A stretch of 64,000 nucleotides of DNA from an uncultured Polaribacter sp. (GTDB taxonomy: Bacteria > Bacteroidota > Bacteroidia > Flavobacteriales > Flavobacteriaceae): the NCBI RefSeq assembly GCF_947500975.1, contig NZ_CANMUE010000007.1, positions 124,001 through 188,000 of the forward strand, in the 5' to 3' direction. Positions 54,442 through 63,236 of this stretch are shown here, in pieces. Position numbers and translations under genes: made by a program. How positions within the stretch are numbered: the first letter of the stretch is position 1; the number at the start of each line of letters is the position of its first letter. The notes under the pieces were generated by a model, which did no database searches, was not told the DNA's origin, and worked only from the letters and a program-made list of their open reading frames with translations.

Positions 54442-54482
54442 TTAAAAAAAATCTTCTATAGCATAAAATGCAATAGAAGATT
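54442..54482 (-). terminator. Terminator between the peroxidase and sigma genes
   Basis: AATCTTCTATAGCAT and ATGCAATAGAAGATT pair with a single A-A mismatch around AAA, and on the minus strand the stem is followed by a T-run. It ends the peroxidase transcript and isolates the sigma gene. Confidence 0.85.
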
Positions 54483-54504
54483 ATAATTTTATAAATGAGT
54501 GTTA

Positions 54505-55665
54505 TTATTCAATAAACGGATTGGCATATTTTTCATCATTAATAAATTCCTCATCAGTAAGTGTATTTAAGAAATCTATTAACGATTGTTTCTCAGCATT
54601 TGATAAATTTAAACGACGTACATTATTACCTTGAGTTAATCTATTATCTAAATTTTGGTTGTTTTGAACACCACTATTATAATGTTCAATTACCTCTTCA
54701 AGTGTTTCAAATCTACCATCATGCATATAAGGTGCCGTTAATGCAATGTTTCTTAAAGAAGGCACTTTAAACTCACCTAAATCGTTATTGTTTCCTGTTA
54801 TGCCTCCAACTCCAAGATCTGTTATTGTAGCATCTAAACCATTGTTTCTTGCATTATCTCCCACAAATACATTGGTTGCATGACAATCAAAACATCTTGT
54901 TCGATTACTCATAAATAAATCTTTACCATTATTTTCTGATGCTGTGAAATTAGGAAAATCATCATCAATATCATTTACTTGTGATAAACCCTCATCAAAC
55001 TTAGATTGGTAAGAAACCATAGATCGTATAAATTGTGATATGGCTAAAGCTACTCTTTCACTAGTAATATTTTCATCACCAAAAGCATTGGTAAACAAAG
55101 CGGCATAATAATCTTCTTGTGCTAATTTTGTTTCTAATTCAGATAAAGTTAAGCCCATTTCTACTAAATCTTGAACTGGTATTAGTGTTTGTTCTTCGAG
55201 TGTTTCTGCTCTTTCGTCCCAAAAAAACCTGCCATTTTCATAGAATCTAGCGTTTGCTAAACCCATAGAATTTCTATCAGTTAACTCTCCATCAAAACCG
55301 ATACTAAATTGATTTGGATCTGAAAAACCGTTTGCTTGTATATGGCACGAAGCACATGAAACAGTATTATTAGCAGATAGGTTAGTGTCATAAAATAATA
55401 CTCTACCCAAGGTAGCACCATCATCTGTTATCGCATTATTATTTGGTGTATTATCTTCATTTCTTAATTCATTATCTAAAAAAAAGTTAGGTAAATCAAT
55501 ATTAGCATAGTTAAAATTTGTACTTGGTAAGTTTAGATTTTGAAAGTCTATTGTAACTGAAGATTGTTCATCATCATTATTAGTTATATCAGTATATTCT
55601 TCATCACTACAAGAAATTAAAATCAATACTAATAAAATATAAAAAGGTGTGGTAAATTTTTTCAT
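54505..55665 (-). CDS. Di-haem cytochrome c peroxidase lipoprotein (MauG/CcpA type)
   Basis: 386 residues. A lipoprotein signal ends in LISCSDEEY (lipid Cys19). Two haem c sites CASCH (104-108) and CFDCH (258-262), with the family segments ATLGRVLFYDTNLS, FSDPNQFSIGFDGELTDRNSMGLANARFYENGRFFWDERAETLEEQ and VPSLRNIALTAPYMHDGRFETLEEVIEHY. It reduces hydrogen peroxide with electrons from a c-type cytochrome, or acts as a MauG-like oxidase. Cell-surface or periplasmic. It has its own ECF promoter, placing it in the same regulon as the haloperoxidase and receptor. Confidence 0.9.
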   Translation of the reverse strand: MKKFTTPFYILLVLILISCSDEEYTDITNNDDEQSSVTIDFQNLNLPSTNFNYANIDLPNFFLDNELRNEDNTPNNNAITDDGATLGRVLFYDTNLSANNTVSCASCHIQANGFSDPNQFSIGFDGELTDRNSMGLANARFYENGRFFWDERAETLEEQTLIPVQDLVEMGLTLSELETKLAQEDYYAALFTNAFGDENITSERVALAISQFIRSMVSYQSKFDEGLSQVNDIDDDFPNFTASENNGKDLFMSNRTRCFDCHATNVFVGDNARNNGLDATITDLGVGGITGNNNDLGEFKVPSLRNIALTAPYMHDGRFETLEEVIEHYNSGVQNNQNLDNRLTQGNNVRRLNLSNAEKQSLIDFLNTLTDEEFINDEKYANPFIE

Positions 55666-55718
55666 ATAAATATAGTTTTTAGGGTTAAATGCGAATTAAA
55701 TTTTTGGCTCTTTAAATC

Positions 55719-55749
55719 TAATACGCTTATGTACTAGTTTTACCCAACC
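55719..55749 (-). promoter_or_regulatory. ECF sigma promoter of the peroxidase gene
   Basis: Minus strand GGTTGGGTAAAA, 12 bp, CGTATTA; one base differs from the other two copies in the -10 box. About 54 bp upstream of the start codon. Confidence 0.85.
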
Positions 55750-56028
55750 CTTATTTGAAAAAAAATATTAAAATCTATTTTTTTAGACATAGATATAAAA
55801 AATATGATATTAAATGATAGGTGACTTTCACATAAATAGTTCGTTTGATTTTTTAAAACTTAAAATAACAATATTTATTGTACTTACGATAAGTAATAAT
55901 TATAATAAAAAAAATATTTTAAAATAGCTTTTAATTAGTGGTTATTTCCCCCAAAAAAAATCTTGCAGATTCTTTTTTCTTTTTTTTTTGGTTCAATATT
56001 AGTTACTTTATATTAGGCCTTTAGATAT
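55750..56028. other. AT-rich gap behind the ECF regulon
   Basis: No gene seen. Near the right end AATCT/AGATT (55959-55971) forms a small stem with a T-run in the minus direction and may terminate the gene at 56029. Otherwise featureless. Confidence 0.35.
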
Positions 56029-56724
56029 TCACCTGTCTTTAAATTTTGCTTTTTTTATTTTTGCAATTTGTTCCATTGCAGTTTGTTGATATAGTATTGC
56101 TCCCTCAGGGTCACAATTAAATAAATTTGAATAACAAGACGAGTTATTTAAATTAATAGGATTTGGTTCAATAACTTCAGTTGCTTCTAAAAGTCCTAAT
56201 GCATTTTCTTTAGCAAAATTTAGAGCTTTTAAAAATACTTTAATTCTATTATGAGAGAATAAATCATCTAATTCTTTTTTAACTTCAAAATTGTTTTCAT
56301 AATCGTTTATTAATTCAACTACTTTGTTTTTAGGGATATAAACTCCAGAACAGTAATTCTCGATAATTTGATTGTATACGTTTTTGGTTAATTTTTCATT
56401 TGAAATTATTTTATCCCATTTTTTGTAATACTCTTTTAATAATTGGTTTTTAGAAAACGATAAGGCAGAACCTCTTGTATAAAAGAATTTTTGAAAAAAA
56501 CCTTGTACTACTGCAACATAATATCCGTGACTTTTATCAAAAATATCATCTGTTTTAGTTGCTAAACCAACATTAATGGTTTCCTTATACTTTTCTTTAT
56601 AGAAATCTTCAATCTTGTTATCAGCAGATAACTTTTCAATCAACTCTAGATTGTCTAATACATCAAAATACCATTCATTTATTTGTTCTTCAGATATTGG
56701 ATGGTAGCTTATATCCCAACCCAT
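56029..56724 (-). CDS. Hypothetical cytoplasmic protein
   Basis: 231 residues, soluble, mostly helical by composition, beginning MGWDISYHPISEEQINEWYFD. A Cys-rich stretch near the end (SSCYSNLFNCDPEGA) might bind metal, but the spacing is not a known motif. No domain recognised. It is the last gene of a long co-directional block containing SPFH, zinc-ribbon and small membrane proteins, so a role in that unknown process is possible but not shown. Confidence 0.72.
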   Translation of the reverse strand: MGWDISYHPISEEQINEWYFDVLDNLELIEKLSADNKIEDFYKEKYKETINVGLATKTDDIFDKSHGYYVAVVQGFFQKFFYTRGSALSFSKNQLLKEYYKKWDKIISNEKLTKNVYNQIIENYCSGVYIPKNKVVELINDYENNFEVKKELDDLFSHNRIKVFLKALNFAKENALGLLEATEVIEPNPINLNNSSCYSNLFNCDPEGAILYQQTAMEQIAKIKKAKFKDR

Positions 56725-56858
56725 ATTTATTTATTTATTTATTTTTTAGTGTATATAATTAAGTATTATTAGTTTTCAATTCACTAACCTTTCTTTTATC
56801 ACCAACATTTATACATTTTTTTGGTGGTAGTTTTTCTTCTGTTTTATTTTTGCCTCAA

Positions 56859-57428
56859 TTAATCAAATAAATGACCATCTTGTTCACTTACCCTAATTAA
56901 TTTTTCTCCGTTTTTGAGTATAATTTGTAATCCGTGTTCATCTTCCCAGTCACATTTACAGAGAATTTGAATAAAAACACCTTCCTTTTTTTCATATCTG
57001 TCTTTAGTTACAATTATATCTGTAGGATGTATATAATTCCAAACCTTTTTAGCAGTAATAAGTTTTTTAAGCCATAAACAGTTTTGAAGAGATTGTTCCA
57101 TCCATTCAGGTCTATCTTTTATTAAACCATATGTTTCAATGCTATCAAGAAAACCTACCGCATCATTAAATTCTTCCCAATTTTCAAAAGCTTTTTTCTC
57201 TATTTGCTGTTTAAGTTCAATATTCGTTTTGATTTTAAGAAAATTAATTAAAGCTGAATCTATTTCATCAATACTCCATTGCCCTTCATAACATGAACAA
57301 TCAACTATTATTGGAAGCTCTTTTTTGTCAAAAAAAGGTATTGGAATATTATTAGTACTTATCCAATCGGTATCAACAGAATAATTACTAGACTTTTTGA
57401 TTAATTTTCCTATACTTTTTAAATTCAT
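56859..57428 (-). CDS. DUF6985-like protein
   Basis: 189 residues, soluble. The C-terminal segment with CKCDWEDEHGLQIILKNGEKLIRVSEQDGHL is what I associate with DUF6985, a group often found near polymorphic-toxin or immunity genes; that assignment is from memory and moderately secure. The N-terminal part (IIVDCSCYEGQWSIDEIDSALINFL) and an aromatic-rich middle are compatible. No signal or membrane segment. It follows the SPFH gene by 42 bp. Confidence 0.62.
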   Translation of the reverse strand: MNLKSIGKLIKKSSNYSVDTDWISTNNIPIPFFDKKELPIIVDCSCYEGQWSIDEIDSALINFLKIKTNIELKQQIEKKAFENWEEFNDAVGFLDSIETYGLIKDRPEWMEQSLQNCLWLKKLITAKKVWNYIHPTDIIVTKDRYEKKEGVFIQILCKCDWEDEHGLQIILKNGEKLIRVSEQDGHLFD

Positions 57429-57470
57429 TCTAGTTTAGTTATTTTTAACTATCTCCAAAATTTTATACCA

Positions 57471-58463
57471 CTACATACTATCTAGAATCGTTTTCTTTTT
57501 ATCTGCATACTCACTTTCAGAAATCAATTCCATTTCAAATAGTTCTTTTAGTTTTTTTAGTTTATCCATAGGGCTTTCAGTTTGTTGCTGTGTATTAGAA
57601 GGTTGATTGCTGTTCATCATATTTCCTGCTCCAACGCCTGCATTCATTCCCATGAGGACTCCAGCACTTCCTCCTGTATTATTTGCAGCGTCTCTCATAG
57701 CTTGTAATTGCTGATGTTCAGTATAATTAATTCCAGCTACTTGTGCTGCTTTTACCTCTGCTTGTACATCTGATATTTTACCAATTCTAACTAATGTTTC
57801 TTTATCAAACATAGAGCCTTCTATTCTAAAATCTAGAATTTCAAAACCTAAGTTTTCAAAAATATCTTTAGTTTTTTCTTTAGTATCTTTTGCAATTGTA
57901 TTTAAATTACTATCAATATCTACATAAGAGAATTTTGCATTTGCTAAATAATCTGTTATTGGCTGAACAATTCTAGATAGAAAAATTTCTTTTAATTCAT
58001 AATGGCAAAACACTTCTTCACCTGCAATTACATTTTCGAAAAAATATTGTGGTTTCGTTATTTTAATACTATAGTTACCAAAAGCGGTTAGTGAAATAGG
58101 GAAGGTGTAAATTGGATCTGTATAAGAAATTGGGACACGTGTTCCCCAACGCATATTAAGGATATCAGCTTTTCGATAAAACCAAATACCCATTATATGT
58201 TCACTACCATCTTGTAGTTTTAAAAATTTTTTAATAGTTGTAATAAAAGGTTTATTATCAGAATTTAAATCATAAATACCTTCTTCATCAAAAACACCTT
58301 CTATTTTTCCTTCATACGTTAAAATACAACCTTGACCTGGTTGTAAAATAAGTTTTGAAGCATTTTTTATTTCATCACCCTTTGCTGTAAATTTTATAAA
58401 TAATTCTTCCTTTTTAGGATTTTCCCATTGAATTACTGATTTAAATTGATTGAATATTCCCAT
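57471..58463 (-). CDS. SPFH-domain protein with SHOCT tail (YdjI-like)
   Basis: 330 residues from the ATG at 58463 (the frame extends 8 codons upstream; MGIFNQFKSVIQWENP is the family start). An SPFH/Band-7-like domain (about 1-215) opens with a membrane-proximal hydrophobic patch; a Gly/Asn-rich linker (TGGSAGVLMGMNAGVGAGNMM) leads to a SHOCT module (MDKLKKLKELFEMELISESEYADKKKTIL, about 300-330). This arrangement matches the virion-core-protein/YdjI family thought to form scaffolds at membranes. Likely the central structural protein of its block. Confidence 0.87.
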   Translation of the reverse strand: MGIFNQFKSVIQWENPKKEELFIKFTAKGDEIKNASKLILQPGQGCILTYEGKIEGVFDEEGIYDLNSDNKPFITTIKKFLKLQDGSEHIMGIWFYRKADILNMRWGTRVPISYTDPIYTFPISLTAFGNYSIKITKPQYFFENVIAGEEVFCHYELKEIFLSRIVQPITDYLANAKFSYVDIDSNLNTIAKDTKEKTKDIFENLGFEILDFRIEGSMFDKETLVRIGKISDVQAEVKAAQVAGINYTEHQQLQAMRDAANNTGGSAGVLMGMNAGVGAGNMMNSNQPSNTQQQTESPMDKLKKLKELFEMELISESEYADKKKTILDSM

Positions 58464-58630
58464 TTTTATTTTTTTTACCATCTCCAACTATAGTAGTCAG
58501 AGTTTAAAAATTATAAGTTTTTGTTTAATATCACTTTAAATAAACCATTTTTGTATTGGTTATGTTTTATGTACTTAATATGCATACTGTGAGAGGTTTA
58601 TAGGTGGTGGATTTTGTTAGCAAGTAGCCT

Positions 58631-59209
58631 TTACCTAGAATAATCTCTGTTTCCAATCCATTCAATATTCGTTATAAGCACTTTATAGTTGAGTTCTTTT
58701 CCAATGTTACTACCTCCAGTGTTTTTTATACGTTCATTTATTTTTACAATTTCTGGGTCTGTTATTTCTATAGTTTTATTTTCTTCTCCATAACTTATAG
58801 TACACGTAGCTTTAAATACAGGAAACTTTCGCATTTTGTATTTTTTCCCGTTGGTATCACTAATTTGAACATCTGTATCTAAAAATTTCTCTTTATTTGG
58901 AAGTAATACACAATTATTTTGTTGATTTATAGGTACCCAAACGTTTATTCCTTCAAAGCCCATTTTAAGAAGATTGTTATTATCTCCATTTAACGTTACA
59001 CCTGAAATAGAAAAAGAACCAAGTAACTCTATAGCTTTATTATTATGCTTTTTTGTTTTAATAATTTCACTCTTTAATTCTTGAGATTCTAGAATCATTT
59101 TTATAGCATCTGAATTTGGAATTGACTTATTGGATTGTGTACTTGTATCATTTTTACAACTAGAAAATAGGATTGTTACTATCATAATTAATGTGTAAAT
59201 CTGTTTCAT
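58631..59209 (-). CDS. Hypothetical lipoprotein
   Basis: 192 residues. A signal with lipobox LFSSC (lipid Cys18) and a Ser/Thr/Asn-rich linker, then a beta-type domain containing LNGDNNNLLKMGFEGINVWVPINQQNN and KKYKMRKFPVFKATCTISYGEE. The residues do not match a family I know. It is spaced 13 bp from the next gene upstream in the block, so they are probably cotranscribed. Confidence 0.7.
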   Translation of the reverse strand: MKQIYTLIMIVTILFSSCKNDTSTQSNKSIPNSDAIKMILESQELKSEIIKTKKHNNKAIELLGSFSISGVTLNGDNNNLLKMGFEGINVWVPINQQNNCVLLPNKEKFLDTDVQISDTNGKKYKMRKFPVFKATCTISYGEENKTIEITDPEIVKINERIKNTGGSNIGKELNYKVLITNIEWIGNRDYSR

Positions 59210-59221
59210 TTTGTATTTAAA

Positions 59222-59731
59222 TTAAGATTTTATAAAATTAAGAATAGTCTTTGCATAATTTTCCATTGCTACTCTATCTTCGCTAGATGTAGTTGCACCT
59301 ATTAAAATTTTTTGATTGGTCTTAGTTGTCAAATAAATTGAATAGACTTGTAGTTGTCTTTTTTTTAAATATTCAATTTCAAAATCAATAACTTCATCAG
59401 GTTGAATTGTTTCATTTTTATGTGTTATTAATTTTGTAATTGTATTTATTTTTGTTGTTTGTTTTTTTTGTAAAAAATAAACTGCTACTAATAAAACAGG
59501 AAAAGCGTAACAAATCAATTTTATTTTGTTGTAAAATATGATATCAGATTCATTTTCCATAGGAATAAATTGGGTTAATAATGTAGGTGTTAATATTGTA
59601 ATTAACCCAACAATTAATAACTTCCATTTATTTGTTTTAGAAACATGAATTAAAATAGTATCATTTATTTTGTTAATTGTGTGCGAGTTTCCAAAATTTT
59701 TGCTTTGTTCTGTAATATTATTAATTGTCAT
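59222..59731 (-). CDS. Hypothetical two-helix membrane protein
   Basis: 169 residues. A hydrophilic start is followed by two adjacent membrane helices (about 37-54 and 68-86), then a cytoplasmic domain of about 80 residues that looks like a small beta-barrel or PH-like fold (VIDFEIEYLKKRQLQVYSIYLTTKTNQKILIGATTSSEDRVAMENYA). No family assigned. Its start faces the three tandem hairpin repeats. Confidence 0.65.
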   Translation of the reverse strand: MTINNITEQSKNFGNSHTINKINDTILIHVSKTNKWKLLIVGLITILTPTLLTQFIPMENESDIIFYNKIKLICYAFPVLLVAVYFLQKKQTTKINTITKLITHKNETIQPDEVIDFEIEYLKKRQLQVYSIYLTTKTNQKILIGATTSSEDRVAMENYAKTILNFIKS

Positions 59732-59844
59732 TAAAACTTAATTGTTGTGTTTTATTATTAGAAACTACAAAATTTACAAAAGAAGCTTAATTATAAGCAA
59801 CTATTATATTTTTAGTAATTTTTTACTTTTGTTCTTAAAAAATA

Positions 59845-60111
59845 AAAAACCTCACTTTTACCGCCCCATCCAATTAGCTAACTAATTAAAAAATAAAAGC
59901 AAGGTTTAATTTTAAAAACCTTAATCAATTTTTATATTTAATTAAAAACCTCACTTTTACCGCCCCATCTAATTAGCTAACTAATTAAAAAATAAAAGCA
60001 AGGTTTAGTTTTAAAAACCTTAATTAAATTTTACATATAATAAAAACCTCACTTTTACCGCCCCCATTTAATTTTATAATCAATTAATAATAAAAGCAAG
60101 GTTTCATTTTA
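59845..60111. repeat. Three tandem ~98-bp hairpin repeats
   Basis: Three copies beginning with AACCTCACTTTTACCGCCCC, at about 59850, 59949 and 60047 (period 99 then 98). In each, AAACCTcaCTTTTA on the left pairs with TAAAAGcaAGGTTT on the right with two mismatches. The third copy has a shortened interior. On the minus strand each unit ends in a stem plus TTTTT, so the array resembles three consecutive terminator-like or small-RNA units after the 60118 gene. Confidence 0.8.
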
Positions 60112-60117
60112 AAGAAT

Positions 60118-60669
60118 TTAAAAATCTATATCATCACTGATATTAGCGCTTAAATCTTTATATTTTTCATTAAAATGTTCATCCCATTGTTTTTTTGCAT
60201 TTACAAAAGGAATATGAATTTTGTTATGTTTCTCCATATCATCTCCAATTGATGTCATTAGTTTACCATAATGTTCACCTGCTTTAGTCCAATCTAATAA
60301 GTTCATATCGTATTCTTTTTCTAAAACTGAAACAGTATCAATCCCATGATCAGAAGCAGCACTAATATGAGATAGAATTTTGGCATAGACAGTAACATCT
60401 GGCACTAACTCTAAAGGGTCTTTTGGACTAGCACTTCCCTCTACATTTGCAAATTTTCCTTGTTTAGGATTGTTAAAAACAGCACCATAAAAAGCCATGT
60501 CTTCATGAGATAATTCTGCCATTTTGTTATTCCATCCTTCTACTGTTGCTTCCCAAACAGGCCTTTCAATCCCTAATACTTCACAAATTTTTTCAACTGG
60601 CATACCAGCAACTAGATTTGCTGATGCACATGCATAGTCTCTAAATGATACTCCGTTTATCTCTTCCAT
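60118..60669 (-). CDS. DUF6620-like protein
   Basis: 183 residues, soluble and acidic. MEEINGVSFRDYACASANLVAGMPVEKICEVLGIERPVWEATVEGWNNKM is the segment I associate with DUF6620, from memory and not certain. The remainder (DPLELVPDVTVYAKILSHISAASDHGIDTVSVLEKEYDMNLLDW) is helical. The stop lies 6 bp from the tandem repeat array. It follows the zinc-ribbon gene by 19 bp, in the same block. Confidence 0.68.
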   Translation of the reverse strand: MEEINGVSFRDYACASANLVAGMPVEKICEVLGIERPVWEATVEGWNNKMAELSHEDMAFYGAVFNNPKQGKFANVEGSASPKDPLELVPDVTVYAKILSHISAASDHGIDTVSVLEKEYDMNLLDWTKAGEHYGKLMTSIGDDMEKHNKIHIPFVNAKKQWDEHFNEKYKDLSANISDDIDF

Positions 60670-60688
60670 ATTATTTTTTTTTTCAATG

Positions 60689-61552
60689 TTATACGTTTAA
60701 TTTTCTTTTTCTTTCTTCATAAAAATGCTTCATTTTTACGTTTACATCATGATCAATTGTATCTTTATATTCTGGTAGTAAAATACTTCGTTCAACAAAA
60801 TATTTTAACCAAAAAGCTTTTTCTGTTTCTTCACGTTCTATAAAACCAGTTATGTATTTTGTTTTGTCTTCATTTTTTGATGGCGGTCTTATTTGATTAA
60901 ATGCGTTTTGTGCTTTTTTATATTCATCCCATTCTTGTATTGCGTTATATTTTGCAATATTATCTATTGCAAATCCACGTATTTCGGCAATTTTTGTGTT
61001 AGGAGTAAATGTATTTACCGTGTTGCAATAATCACAACTCACATAATGAGATCTAAAAATATCTTTTCTTACCTCTATTTTTGCACTACATTGGGTGCAA
61101 TTAAAGTCATGGTTTAATAATTGAATGGCGTGGTCATAGAATTTCTTAGCAATTTTCCCTTCTATAAATATTTCGTAACGTTCTATTCTTTCATAAATAG
61201 ATTCTCTTAAAATAGTTCCTTTTTGACCTTCATCAATTAATTCCCAATCTTCTTTATAGGCTAACATTTGTGGTTTTACTTTTTCATCAAAAGTGGTGTC
61301 AATTTTATTCATCATAGACATTAGTTGAGATTTCATACCATGCCAAGCTCTTGTTGTTGGATGAATATCAAAATCACTTTCTACTAAATTTTCCATAATA
61401 GCTTCTTCAGCATAGCCAATTGATTCTTCAAATCTAGTATTGATTTTATCTAAAAAAACATCCCACTTTTTACTTAAAACAATAAATTCTTGATGTTCTT
61501 CTTTTGGTTGTTTTATCTCCTCATCTTTATTTTTTTTGAATAATCCTAGCAT
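60689..61552 (-). CDS. Zinc-ribbon-containing hypothetical protein
   Basis: 287 residues, mostly alpha-helical, with one central four-Cys ribbon (CTQCSAKIEVRKDIFRSHYVSCDYCN, about 155-180). The N-terminal 145 residues are a long amphipathic helical region; the C-terminus is basic. No enzyme motif. It shares one base with the preceding 66-residue ribbon gene (TAATG), so the two are translationally coupled. Confidence 0.72.
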   Translation of the reverse strand: MLGLFKKNKDEEIKQPKEEHQEFIVLSKKWDVFLDKINTRFEESIGYAEEAIMENLVESDFDIHPTTRAWHGMKSQLMSMMNKIDTTFDEKVKPQMLAYKEDWELIDEGQKGTILRESIYERIERYEIFIEGKIAKKFYDHAIQLLNHDFNCTQCSAKIEVRKDIFRSHYVSCDYCNTVNTFTPNTKIAEIRGFAIDNIAKYNAIQEWDEYKKAQNAFNQIRPPSKNEDKTKYITGFIEREETEKAFWLKYFVERSILLPEYKDTIDHDVNVKMKHFYEERKRKLNV

Positions 61553-61752
61553 TACTTATCCGTTTTAATTATTTCATCTATAGTCATAAATTTAAATCCG
61601 CAATAATCACAAGTAGTTAAATTTGTATCTTTTGGTCTTGCAGCTCCACAACCTTCACACTTTCGAGACTCAGTTTCTGAAGTTTCATTTCGACTCCATT
61701 TTTTTTGAGAATCATTGGCATTATTGGTTATTTTTTTAAATGGATTACTCAT
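61552..61752 (-). CDS. Small zinc-ribbon protein
   Basis: 66 residues. CEGCGAARPKDTNLTTCDYCGFKFM is a four-Cys zinc ribbon spanning most of the molecule, preceded by a short charged segment. Probably a partner module for the following, longer ribbon protein, with which it overlaps by one base. It overlaps the membrane-protein gene upstream by 8 bp. Confidence 0.72.
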   Translation of the reverse strand: MSNPFKKITNNANDSQKKWSRNETSETESRKCEGCGAARPKDTNLTTCDYCGFKFMTIDEIIKTDK

Positions 61753-61942
61753 TGGTTTTTATTTCATTTTTTCCAAAATTCCACAATAAAAAACCAACAA
61801 TAACTATAGCAATTTTAATTCCCAAAGCAGTAGTTTCTCCCCAAAAATAAATCCACAGAAGTACTCTTGGAACCCTATTTGCAAAGTTTAATACAATAGC
61901 TAACAAACCTAAAATAATAAGTGTAGATCCTATCTTTTTCAT
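61745..61942 (-). CDS. Small two-helix membrane protein
   Basis: 65 residues with two hydrophobic stretches (about 4-21 and 38-56) and charged ends. No family recognised. It overlaps the zinc-ribbon gene by 8 bp, so it is coupled to it. Confidence 0.65.
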   Translation of the reverse strand: MKKIGSTLIILGLLAIVLNFANRVPRVLLWIYFWGETTALGIKIAIVIVGFLLWNFGKNEIKTNE

Positions 61943-62003
61943 TAGTATTTTTTTTTATCAAACAACTAAACTTTTTGTTTATCTGTATTAATTACATTAA
62001 AGT

Positions 62004-62399
62004 TTATAGTATAATATTAAGTACACCTAATACAATAAGAATTACTCCTGCAGGAACCTGATATTTGGTTAATTTCTGTCTTAATTCTTGCCCTTTAGCT
62101 TTTGCTGTTTCATTTTTTTCTAATACATATTTAGAAATTAAGCTATATGCTAATAAAAAACCTACAATAAACTCTACTGCACTTATAGCCAAACCAATTG
62201 ACCAATACATACCAATTGAACCAATGTTTAAGAAAGATTGAATAATACCCCAAACACCCCAAAAAGTAAGTACAACACCTATCCATCCTTGATAAGGCGT
62301 TAACTTATCTAATAGTTCTTGTGCGTTTGGTTTTTTTGCTATGATAAGTGAAGATGCTGCAATAAGACCTCCTACAATAGCAATAATAGCTGATAACAT
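62004..62399 (-). CDS. Hypothetical membrane protein, first gene of the block
   Basis: 131 residues with four hydrophobic segments (about 2-20, 39-60, 66-88 and 114-130) and a Lys/Gln-rich loop between the third and fourth. Symmetry between the two halves (KLTPYQGWIGVVLTFWG and KLTKYQVPAGVILIVLG) suggests an internal duplication. Function unknown; it precedes the small membrane and zinc-ribbon genes on the same strand. Confidence 0.68.
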   Translation of the reverse strand: MLSAIIAIVGGLIAASSLIIAKKPNAQELLDKLTPYQGWIGVVLTFWGVWGIIQSFLNIGSIGMYWSIGLAISAVEFIVGFLLAYSLISKYVLEKNETAKAKGQELRQKLTKYQVPAGVILIVLGVLNIIL

Positions 62400-62507
62400 A
62401 TTTTTGATTTTTTAGTTAATATTACTATAAAACTATGTCAAGAATACAGTTATTACAAAAAGAATTGATATTTGTAGGTTTCTAATTTATAAGCGTAAAT
62501 TTTTAGA

Positions 62508-63236
62508 TTATAAACTATTGATATGTAGAAGTATTTCAGCTCTTTTTCGTGTTGAAACAGGTATAGTTTCATTGTTTGATAATAATAACCCTTTACTATA
62601 TAAACTTTTTATATGATTAGAATTAACTAAATGCGATTGATGACAGCGAATAAATGTATTATCAAGTAAATCTTGATAATATTTTAAGTTTTTAGATATT
62701 GTTATTTTTTGGGTTTCAGTAATAAAAATAGTGTATGCAGCATCTGCCTCTAATCTTATTAGAGTATCGATAGCAATCACAAAACGTTGGTCAGAAGTTT
62801 TAATAACTATTTTCTTTATGTCTTCTTTACCATTATTACTCATCATTTCTAATAATTCTTGGTACTGATTTTGAGTTTCAATATCAGAAATGGTTCTTTC
62901 AATAGCTTCTTTTAACTCAATAGGAGAAATTGGTTTTAATAAATAATCTATAGCACTATATTTAAATGCTTTTATGGCGTAATTATTATAAGCGGTTGTA
63001 AATATTATTTTAAAGCTTATAGTATCTATAGCATTTAAAATATCAAAACTGGTACCATCTTCGAGCTCAATATCTAGTAATACAAGTTGTGGTTTTTTAG
63101 TTTTTATAAGTTCTAATGCTTCAGAAACATAACCTGTTTCGCCAACAATATTTATATTAGAATTTAAGAAACCAAGCATTTTAATTAAGCCTTTTCTTGC
63201 ATTAGTTTCATCTTCAATAACAATAGTTTTAATCAT
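62508..63236 (-). CDS. LytTR response regulator
   Basis: 242 residues. Receiver domain (about 1-120) with the acidic pair at the start, phosphoacceptor Asp in LVLLDIELEDG (Asp55) and the conserved Lys of YLLKP; a LytTR DNA-binding domain (about 140-240) with the strand pattern VIKTSDQRFVIAIDTLIRLEADAAYTIF. It overlaps the kinase gene by 8 bp, so the pair is one operon and almost certainly a cognate two-component system. Confidence 0.93.
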   Translation of the reverse strand: MIKTIVIEDETNARKGLIKMLGFLNSNINIVGETGYVSEALELIKTKKPQLVLLDIELEDGTSFDILNAIDTISFKIIFTTAYNNYAIKAFKYSAIDYLLKPISPIELKEAIERTISDIETQNQYQELLEMMSNNGKEDIKKIVIKTSDQRFVIAIDTLIRLEADAAYTIFITETQKITISKNLKYYQDLLDNTFIRCHQSHLVNSNHIKSLYSKGLLLSNNETIPVSTRKRAEILLHINSL

